From the NCBI GenBank assembly GCA_020072565.1, contig JAIQGI010000020.1:62001-126000 (forward strand): DNA of 64,000 nt, given 5' to 3'. This stretch comes from Terriglobia bacterium. GTDB lineage: Bacteria > Acidobacteriota > UBA6911. The position numbers and the translations under genes are program-made. The notes beneath the pieces were generated by a model that saw nothing but the letters and a program-made list of their open reading frames with translations, did no database searches and had not been told where the DNA came from. This document shows positions 58,749 to 64,000 of the stretch, in pieces (the first letter of the stretch is position 1; each line of letters begins with the position of its first letter).

Positions 58749-59282
58749 ATGCATCATCGACTCGTGGCAGGTATCCCGTTGCTCCTGACCTGGAGCATTC
58801 TCATCGCTTTTGCGCAGCAGCCTCCTGCGAACCAGACCGGCACGCTGAAGGTCGGTGACAAGGCTCCCGACTTCAGCCTGCCGGATCAGGACGGCAAACC
58901 TGTGCGGCTTTCAAGCCTCCTCGGGAAGGGTAGAGTCGTCTTGGCGTTCTACGTTAAAGCCTTTACCTCCGGCTGAACACTCGAAGTACAGGGCTACCGG
59001 GATAATATGGACAAATTCCGGAAGTCCAATGCCCAGGTGCTGGGCATCAGTGTTGATTCCATCGCCGACCAGAAAGAGTTCGCCAGACAGAACAAGGCCG
59101 ATTTTCCCCTCCTGAGCGATTCCAAAGGCGAGGTTGCTCGACTTTACGGCGTGCTGAACAAGGAAAACGGCTTGGCCAACCGCGCAACGCTGGTCGTCGA
59201 CGCGCAGGGGAAGATCATCAGTATTGAGCTCGGCAGAAGCGCAATCGATGTGGCAGGAGCACTCTCAGCTTGCTCGAAGTAG
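58749..59282 (+). CDS. Secreted peroxiredoxin with an in-frame UGA at the peroxidatic position (probable selenoprotein)
   Basis: The frame begins with AAGGAG and a signal peptide (HHRLVAGIPLLLTWSILIAF), then GDKAPDFSLPDQDGKPVRLS and VLAFYVKAFTSG. Codon 76 (58974-58976) is TGA, and the same frame continues with TLEVQGYRDNMDKF, AQVLGISVDS, FPLLSDSKGEVARLYGV and NRATLVVDAQGKI to 59282. In relatives the corresponding motif is F-Y-x-K-A-F-T-x-G-C-T, so TGA replaces exactly the peroxidatic Cys and would encode selenocysteine. Total 177 residues. A 7-bp stem-loop starts 20 nt after the UGA. The N-terminal signal places it in the periplasm, where it would reduce peroxides. The selenocysteine machinery is not in the window. 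Confidence 0.85.
58997..59021 (+). promoter_or_regulatory. SECIS-like stem-loop downstream of the peroxiredoxin UGA
   Basis: CCGGGAT (58997-59003), an 11-nt loop AATATGGACAA, and ATTCCGG (59015-59021) form a 7-bp stem with one G-U wobble. The loop starts 27 nt after the UGA, inside the 16-37 nt window of bacterial SECIS models, and contains G residues, as SelB recognition requires. It lies within the coding sequence, as bacterial SECIS elements do. The structure is read by eye, not computed. Confidence 0.65.
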
Positions 59283-59742
59283 TTGAGCGGGCTTGGTGAA
59301 TTGCCCGCACCACTGGAATTGCCGGCGGACCGGGCGCAAGCTACGAGACGGCTAGGACAGCAGCTCAGGCCTCGACGGCGGCCGGAGATCGCTATTCTGC
59401 CCCCTTCATCCCCTCACGAGTTACTCGCGGATCTCAGCACCCAACAAAATGAGTGAGAGTGTCGAAGATATTTACAGAGGGCAGATTCAAGGGAAATAAA
59501 TTAAAAGACGTTTATTGTCAAAGACATGTGGTTCACGCCGGCAATATCATCCGGGGATCGTCGCTGGAAGTGTCGGAATTGATTACAATATTGCCAGTTG
59601 CACCATCCCGGCTGGACCGGATTCTATTGGGAGGTCCAGATTATTTCATGATTAAACAAGTACTATTTTATCAAATATTTATCATGTTGATATTTTATCA
59701 TCAAACGTCCGGCCTGGCAAATCAGGCATGCGAATTGCTTTA

Positions 59743-59921
59743 TGTGGTGGGACTGAGAGGATTCCGATGCTGGTGCGAACACCAGCATTTGCAGCGCTCC
59801 TTATCCCTTCACCGGCGCTCACCCAGACAGCTCAGTTCGTATCCGGACGTATCAGAGAAGCCCCTCACCGCAGTAGAACAAGAAGCGCTCGCGGGACACG
59901 TGCCTGCGAGCGTTTCTTTTT
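59743..59921 (+). ncRNA. Candidate structured RNA with intrinsic terminator
   Basis: A 9-bp helix can close the region (59743-59751 with 59864-59872). It contains a perfect 9-bp hairpin ATGCTGGTG-CGAA-CACCAGCAT (59767-59788) and is followed by a strong terminator (59883-59921). The roughly 180-nt size, AT-rich upstream DNA and lack of a credible ORF suit a small RNA, possibly of the 6S class, but I cannot match a known family. The plus-strand orientation is inferred from the terminator. Confidence 0.4.
59883..59921 (+). terminator. Intrinsic terminator
   Basis: A stem of about 13 bp (59883-59895 with 59903-59915, one or two wobbles, loop ACACGTG) is followed by TTTCTTTTT. Because DUF1684 is transcribed towards it from the other side, it may act in both directions, though the plus-strand T-run is stronger. 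Confidence 0.75.
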
Positions 59922-59959
59922 GCCGTATCATGGGCTGATGAGCCATGACGTGCGCGGAC

Positions 59960-60613
59960 TCAATGAATGGGTGCGTGCGGATAGTCCTTCTCTCCGGCCC
60001 GGATCTGGATCGAGAGCCGGTTCTCCTCCGGAGGAATGGGGCAACTGAAGTCCCCTCCGTAAGCACAAGACGGGTTGTAAGCCCGATTAAAATCGAGGTC
60101 GTAGAGACCGGAGGTATTCTCCCGCAGGTCCAGATAACGGCCCGCCGCATAGGTTTCCTTTCCGGTCGTGGCATCTCGAAACGGTATGAACAGAGAGGGT
60201 TGCCCGGGATTATCATTGTCATCCAGGCGATAAACCTGCAGCCGGCAAGCTACTCCTCCGGCACGAAACTCGAAGTAGCCATACTTCAGGCCATCCCTCA
60301 CTTCACCGGTATTGGTAGCCATCCTGATGCGTTCAGGAACGGGGTAGCGGTTGAGTTGCACACGGAAACGCAGATCAGGGTTAAGCGGGAAGTATTCGAG
60401 GCCCTGGAAGCGAGTCCGGTCCTGTGCCGGAATGGGGGATTGAGGATCCGACTTGAACGCAATGTCCCGTTCTCTCCTGGCTCGCAACACAGGATCAACC
60501 GGCGTGGCCGGGGCTTGCGGGCCCTCGGCGCAAGCTGTAAAAAGGGCCGTCTCAGTAAGCAGTCCGAATGCCAGAACCCATAGAAGCGCCTTGCCGCACT
60601 TGGACTTCTGCAT
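59960..60613 (-). CDS. DUF1684 probable lipoprotein
   Basis: The 217 residues have a signal ending FGLLTETALFTAC, with an imperfect lipobox (FTAC), so the protein is probably lipidated and periplasmic. The mature part is the DUF1684 domain: FIPFRDATTGKETYAAGRYL, YDLDFNRAYNPSCAYGGDFS and CPIPPEENRLSIQIRAGEK, the family signature. The function of the family is not established. The ATG at 60613 has no ribosome site; instead TATAAT ends 7 nt before it (60626-60621), so the message is probably leaderless. Confidence 0.83.
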   Translation of the reverse strand: MQKSKCGKALLWVLAFGLLTETALFTACAEGPQAPATPVDPVLRARRERDIAFKSDPQSPIPAQDRTRFQGLEYFPLNPDLRFRVQLNRYPVPERIRMATNTGEVRDGLKYGYFEFRAGGVACRLQVYRLDDNDNPGQPSLFIPFRDATTGKETYAAGRYLDLRENTSGLYDLDFNRAYNPSCAYGGDFSCPIPPEENRLSIQIRAGEKDYPHAPIH

Positions 60614-60620
60614 GTGCAGT

Positions 60621-60626
60621 ATTATA
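60621..60626 (-). promoter_or_regulatory. -10 element for a leaderless DUF1684 transcript
   Basis: A perfect TATAAT reads on the minus strand 7 nt before the ATG at 60613, which places the transcription start at or next to the A of the start codon. A -35 of TTCGGG with 17-nt spacing is weak. Confidence 0.5.
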
Positions 60627-60793
60627 CGGTGTCCAAGCCCTTTCCCGAAGGGACGCATACCTTGTTATGATCCTGGCGGCGTGCCGATTCTGGAATGATG
60701 CGGATATCCCGTTCAGATAAAAGTATGAAAAAGGCAACTTTCCGAGACGGTTTTTCGTCTAATAAAGTACCCATTCAATAACCTCCTTCGTGG

Positions 60794-60838
60794 GCGGCGG
60801 GATCGGCCTTTTCCATACCGTTTCCGCCGCTTTTTTTT
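60794..60838 (+). terminator. Intrinsic terminator with no upstream gene
   Basis: GCGGCGGGA (60794-60802) pairs with TTCCGCCGC (60822-60830), giving a 9-bp GC-rich stem with one wobble, followed by eight T. It reads on the plus strand, where no coding gene precedes it for 1.5 kb except the peroxiredoxin, whose transcript should already stop at 59921. A short non-coding transcript from about 60630-60700 is the simplest explanation. Confidence 0.8.
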
Positions 60839-61126
60839 GCGGGGGTGGAGAAGAAACACCCTATTTTTTCGTCCACGCATTGCCGGAATGCAGCTTGTAG
60901 TCGAAAGCCGAGCCGTGATAACGTAGACGCGCTTGAATTGCAGCCGGACGGTGCCCAACGTCGCCCGGGGAATGAGAAAGACCCATTTGGAAACGGTGCA
61001 AGTATTAAGGTTTTGCCGCATTTTTACCGATCTGCCCTAGAGCAAGGAAATGTTTATCCGGCCCCTATGGAGAGTTTCTCTTTAGGGAAGCCCCATTTCA
61101 ATATTTAGGCTGATCAGGAGTGACAC

Positions 61127-62578
61127 ATGCCCTCCGGTAAGGATTATGCCAGTCGGCTCCAGGAGGAGACTCGTCGAACGCTGGCAACACATATTCACGG
61201 CTTCGAACAGGAGTTGCGTACCCTCCAATCCAGTCTCGCCGCTTCCGTAGCTCAGATTGCCCAGCGACTGGCGCCGATTCTTGAAATCGAAATCCCGGCG
61301 GTGGAGGCGATCATTTCGGATGCCGTTTCAGAGAGAGCTTTGGAAGGAGCGCGTCGCCGGGCTGATGAGATGCTGCATCTCGCGCATTTTGCTCATGACC
61401 TTCGGCGCAAAGAAACGCAGGAGGAGATCCTGATCTCTCTGCTAGACGGAGCGCACCGGTATGCTCCACGGTTGGCGCTGTTTGTTACGCGCGGAGCCCA
61501 GTTTGTCGGGTGGTCATCGCGAGGCTTCACCGAAGAGGCGGCGCAAAAGCTCAACAAGTGCGTCTTTGCGCTCTCGGAGACCCCCCTGTTGCGCAACGCG
61601 CTCGAGGCGGACGGATTGACGACTGCCCATGACCTCTCCCGGGAAACGGTCCTTCCGCAGCTGCTGTCCGGCGGGATGGAAGGGCCGTGGCATGCTTTCC
61701 CCATGAAGGCCATCGGACGCCCTGTCGCTGTCTTACTCGCTTCAGCCGCGGAAGGGCGCGGCTGCGATCTGGAACCGCTCTGCATTTTGATGGACCTGAC
61801 CGGGCTGTGTGTTGAAAACATGGCTCTCAAGGTACTGCATGAGATCAAGGTGGCAAGATCTTCCGCCTCGGTTCCAGCCGCCCATCGGGCGGCTGGAGAA
61901 CCTGCTGTGGAAGCGGTCCCCGCCGCGGCAGCAGGCGTTGCGGCAAAGCCCGTGGCAGAAGCCCCTCTGATGACTCCGGCAGAGGCGCCGATACCCCACA
62001 ACGTGCCGCAGCAAGGCACGCCGGAAGCAGCTGTCCCGCCCGAACTCCATGTCGAGCCCGGCGCCCAGGAAGCTGAATCGCACGCCGTCATCCTCGAACC
62101 GCCCCCTGCTGCCGACTCAGGACTGGAAGCCGGGCAACCGCCGGAGGCTTGCGAAAGCGCAGCCGCTGTGCCGGAACGGGAGCAGCCGCCACCCACGGTC
62201 GCCGAGGCCGCTGCCGACGAAATGGAACCTCCTGCACCCGAAGCGCCGGAACCGGTCAGGACCGCTGTGCTGAGAGAGGTCCAGCCCCTGACGGAAGAAG
62301 AAAAGCTTCACGCCGACGCAAGACGATTTGCACGATTGCTGGCATCTGAAATAAAGCTCTATAATGAACAGCGGGTCATGGAGGGACGCAACAACAGGGA
62401 TTTATACACACGGCTCAAACGCGATATCGATCGCAGCCGCGATATGTACGAAAAACGGGTTTCGCCCCTGGTCTCCCGCAAGGTCGACTATTTCCACGAT
62501 GAGGTGATTCGTATCCTCGGGGACAACGACCCTTCCACACTCGGGGGCGACTATCCCGGACCCCGAGTCGAAGGCTAG
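61127..62578 (+). CDS. GAF-like domain protein with a conserved C-terminal helical domain
   Basis: The 483 residues start at an ATG with AGGAGT upstream. Residues 1-85 are a charged helical N-terminus; 85-235 look GAF-like (LISLLDGAHRYAPRLALFVT, ARLFVGWSSRGF-like, WHAFPMKAIGRPVAVLLASA); a long Ala/Pro/Glu linker follows to about 385. The last 95 residues, EKLHADARRFARLLASEIKL then DLYTRLKRDIDRSRDMYEKR, form a conserved helical module common to acidobacterial proteins of unknown function. I do not recognise the family. It ends 7 nt before the transglycosylase start in the same frame register, so the two are probably co-transcribed. Confidence 0.65.
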   Translation: MPSGKDYASRLQEETRRTLATHIHGFEQELRTLQSSLAASVAQIAQRLAPILEIEIPAVEAIISDAVSERALEGARRRADEMLHLAHFAHDLRRKETQEEILISLLDGAHRYAPRLALFVTRGAQFVGWSSRGFTEEAAQKLNKCVFALSETPLLRNALEADGLTTAHDLSRETVLPQLLSGGMEGPWHAFPMKAIGRPVAVLLASAAEGRGCDLEPLCILMDLTGLCVENMALKVLHEIKVARSSASVPAAHRAAGEPAVEAVPAAAAGVAAKPVAEAPLMTPAEAPIPHNVPQQGTPEAAVPPELHVEPGAQEAESHAVILEPPPAADSGLEAGQPPEACESAAAVPEREQPPPTVAEAAADEMEPPAPEAPEPVRTAVLREVQPLTEEEKLHADARRFARLLASEIKLYNEQRVMEGRNNRDLYTRLKRDIDRSRDMYEKRVSPLVSRKVDYFHDEVIRILGDNDPSTLGGDYPGPRVEG

Positions 62579-62584
62579 ACGGAC

Positions 62585-64000
62585 TTGCAGCTGCATCAGT
62601 TAAAATCCGAGCCGATCTATCCGGAATCACCCAAGGTCCCCGGCACCGGGCGACTTCTTATCCGGGTGGTTGTCTTTTTCCTCGTCGCCTCCTCGGTCGC
62701 TGCCGTCAAAGACACCAGAAATGCGTCCGCGCAGCTTTCCGCCACCCTTGACCCGCTCAGCTATAAGTATTCCTCCGTTCTCCAGGCGACGCTGGGCGCA
62801 TTCGGGACAGGGATGGGAAACTTCTCCAGCGGCCTTTTCGCAGCGGCCGCAGCCGCATTCCCCGATCTCTCAGCCGCCGCGTCCACCGCCGTGGCGGATT
62901 ATATTCTGCTATACAAGGCCAGGGCTTGCCTGGAATTGGGAAAGGGGAAGGAGGCGCTCGATCTCTTCCGTGCGCTTCAGAGCCAGTACCCTGATTCACC
63001 GGTTCTGGCGCAAGCCATTCAGGGTCAATCCCAGGCGCTGTTGATCCTCCACGATCCCACGGCGGCACTCGGCACTCTCGACAGCGCGCAGGTCAAGGAG
63101 GATGCCGGAGTATCATGCCTGCGGGGACAGGCACTGGAAGCCTGGGGCAAGGGCGCAGAAGCAGCCCGGATTTATCTCCATATCTTCACCGATCACGTCG
63201 ATTCCGGTGAGGCGGACTTCGCGGAACGACGCTTGCGCGCCCTCTCTCCGGCTTTCTTGACGAAAGCTGAAAACCGGGAAATGCTTGTGCGGCGCAGTGA
63301 AAACCTGATCCGCGCCGGCAGAAGCCTGGAGGCCAGAACGCTGCTCCTGAAACTGGAAAGCGCTCGCCTGCCCGGGCCTGGGGAGGGGAAAATATACTTG
63401 CTGCTGAGCGACGCGGACACCAACCTGAGGCGGTTGACCGAGGCACTCCGCTATCTGCGCCGTGTCACGGATCCCAACCTCGCGGCCCAGGCCAACTATC
63501 TCGAGGGCGTCTGCTACCGCGGCCTCGGCAACGAAGCCGGTTTCCTGAAGACCCGGGACCGGGCGCTGCAGCTGTTTCCCCAGTCGCCATTCACCGAGAA
63601 ACTGCTCTATTCGGTTGCCACGTACTATGATGTCGACAACAAAATAGAAGCAGCTCGCGAAGCCTACCAGGCGATTGCCCGAGGCTTTCCCAAAGGGGAG
63701 TACATTGAGCGTTCCCTGTGGAAGCTGGCGCTGTATTCCTATTCGGGAAAGCACTATGAAGAAGCGCTCAACGGATTCTGGCAGTATCTGCAGGCTAATC
63801 CGAGCCCGGGTGCGGCCAGTGCGCCGGCTTACTGGATGGGTCGTTGCTTCGAAAATCTCGGAGATCCGGACAAGGCTGCCTCCCTGTACGGCCGCGTCCA
63901 GTTTCTCGCCAACAACAGTTACTATGGCCAACGAGCCCGGGAGGCTCTGGCTGCGATGGTATCCCCAAGCCCGACAACCACTCTCGCCCCCACAACCATC
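62585..64000 (+). CDS. Soluble lytic murein transglycosylase-type TPR protein, 3' end beyond the window
   Basis: The TTG at 62585 follows the GAF-like stop by 6 nt; an early hydrophobic stretch (LLIRVVVFFLVASSVAAV) is the signal sequence. The frame is open to base 64000. The visible 472 residues are a superhelix of TPR-like helices: ALDLFRALQSQYPDSPVLAQ, NYLEGVCYRGLGNEAGFLKT, ALQLFPQSPFTEKLLYSVAT and APAYWMGRCFENLGDPDKAA, then SYYGQRAREAL, as in the N-terminal U domain of Slt70. The lysozyme-like catalytic domain that cleaves peptidoglycan would lie past the edge. A GTG at 62666 is an alternative start. Confidence 0.78.
   Translation, partial: MQLHQLKSEPIYPESPKVPGTGRLLIRVVVFFLVASSVAAVKDTRNASAQLSATLDPLSYKYSSVLQATLGAFGTGMGNFSSGLFAAAAAAFPDLSAAASTAVADYILLYKARACLELGKGKEALDLFRALQSQYPDSPVLAQAIQGQSQALLILHDPTAALGTLDSAQVKEDAGVSCLRGQALEAWGKGAEAARIYLHIFTDHVDSGEADFAERRLRALSPAFLTKAENREMLVRRSENLIRAGRSLEARTLLLKLESARLPGPGEGKIYLLLSDADTNLRRLTEALRYLRRVTDPNLAAQANYLEGVCYRGLGNEAGFLKTRDRALQLFPQSPFTEKLLYSVATYYDVDNKIEAAREAYQAIARGFPKGEYIERSLWKLALYSYSGKHYEEALNGFWQYLQANPSPGAASAPAYWMGRCFENLGDPDKAASLYGRVQFLANNSYYGQRAREALAAMVSPSPTTTLAPTTI

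Larger units (their letters stand above)
59283..59959. other. 677-nt region without protein gene; AT-rich part then a probable structured RNA
   Basis: Bases 59450-59710 are markedly AT-rich compared with the contig and contain TATCA-rich palindromes (TGATA-TTT-TATCA at 59688-59700). Bases 59743-59921 carry the hairpins and terminator described under the candidate RNA. Translated frames here lack codon bias and family match. Confidence 0.55.
60614..61126. other. 513-nt region without protein gene; likely small RNA locus
   Basis: This region holds the DUF1684 promoter, a short hairpin (AGACG-GTTTTT-CGTCT, 60745-60760), an anti-Shine-Dalgarno-like CCTCCTT (60782-60788) and a strong plus-strand terminator (60794-60838) with no plus-strand gene before it. 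Beyond 60840 I see only the probable promoter zone of the GAF-like gene. Confidence 0.55.

Noticed and set aside
58749-58976. Reading the peroxiredoxin as a pseudogene broken by a nonsense mutation
   Set aside because: The TGA hits precisely the one codon where Sec is functional, and downstream sequence is intact with no frame change.
59742-59765. tRNA 3' half on the minus strand (TGGTGGGACTGAGAGGATT resembles the complement of a tRNA end)
   Set aside because: No matching T-stem, anticodon arm or acceptor 5' strand can be placed.
59453-59938. 161-codon ORF in the AT-rich region
   Set aside because: No ribosome site, no coding bias, no domain; it spans the probable RNA and its terminator.
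60720-60980. Cyclic di-GMP riboswitch before the GAF-like gene
   Set aside because: AAGGCAACTTTCCGAGACGG looked suggestive, but the downstream GACGCAAAGC core and receptor are absent.

Overview
The window is about 60% GC, gene-dense, and reads like a chromosomal contig of an Acidobacteriota-type soil or subsurface bacterium. That placement is inferred from gene content and style: an Alternative Complex III / caa3 respiratory operon, secreted WG-repeat, DUF1080, DUF1684 and M28/beta-propeller proteins, a B12-dependent ribonucleotide reductase, and dispersed short intergenic repeats. No rRNA or tRNA gene was found to anchor the taxonomy. Both ends cut genes: a BadF/BcrA-type ATPase at base 1 and a lytic transglycosylase at base 64000.

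Layout. 0-10 kb: partial BadF-type ATPase, a COG1964-type radical SAM enzyme, a secreted M28 peptidase, a parvulin, thiol peroxidase, delta-1-pyrroline-5-carboxylate dehydrogenase and a receiver-PilZ protein. 10-16 kb: molybdenum/tungsten cofactor genes (MoeA fused to a periplasmic-binding-like domain, a plain MoeA, MobB), with an HD/zinc-ribbon protein and a small zinc metalloprotease. 16-24 kb: accessory genes, including a tandem jacalin-like lectin, a Tat-exported alanine racemase homologue, a GT39 transferase, a WG-repeat protein, a two-gene XRE/membrane-protein cassette, a deletion scar joining an ECF sigma fragment to a truncated glyoxalase, and a DUF1080 protein. 24-26 kb: MoaD and tungsten aldehyde:ferredoxin oxidoreductase.

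26-40.5 kb is one long minus-strand respiratory operon with mostly 4-8-nt gene overlaps: actA-actB-actC-actDE(fusion)-actF, an extra cytochrome c, sco, coxA, coxC, coxD, coxB and ctaB. Together they would take electrons from quinol through ACIII and c-type cytochromes to an A2-type oxygen reductase. A four-helix-bundle gene enclosed by 34-nt inverted repeats sits inside this operon and looks inserted.

40.8-54 kb: PlsY overlapping a GNAT/class V aminotransferase fusion, a GH13 enzyme, an ECF sigma factor, DUF4342, an HTH protein, DUF72, MutY, a secreted protein, and an ABC export cluster with three permeases and one ATPase. 54-64 kb: NrdJ with a two-box NrdR site, a PolB-like exonuclease, an ACT protein, a peroxiredoxin with an in-frame UGA exactly at its peroxidatic cysteine codon (probable selenoprotein with a SECIS-like hairpin), a region with probable non-coding RNAs, a DUF1684 lipoprotein, a GAF-like protein and the partial transglycosylase.

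Best candidates for new biology are the UGA peroxiredoxin, the inverted-repeat four-helix-bundle cassette, the COG1964 radical SAM enzyme, the PlsY-GNAT-aminotransferase pair, the orphan terminators marking likely small RNAs, and the dispersed repeats that have entered coding sequence.
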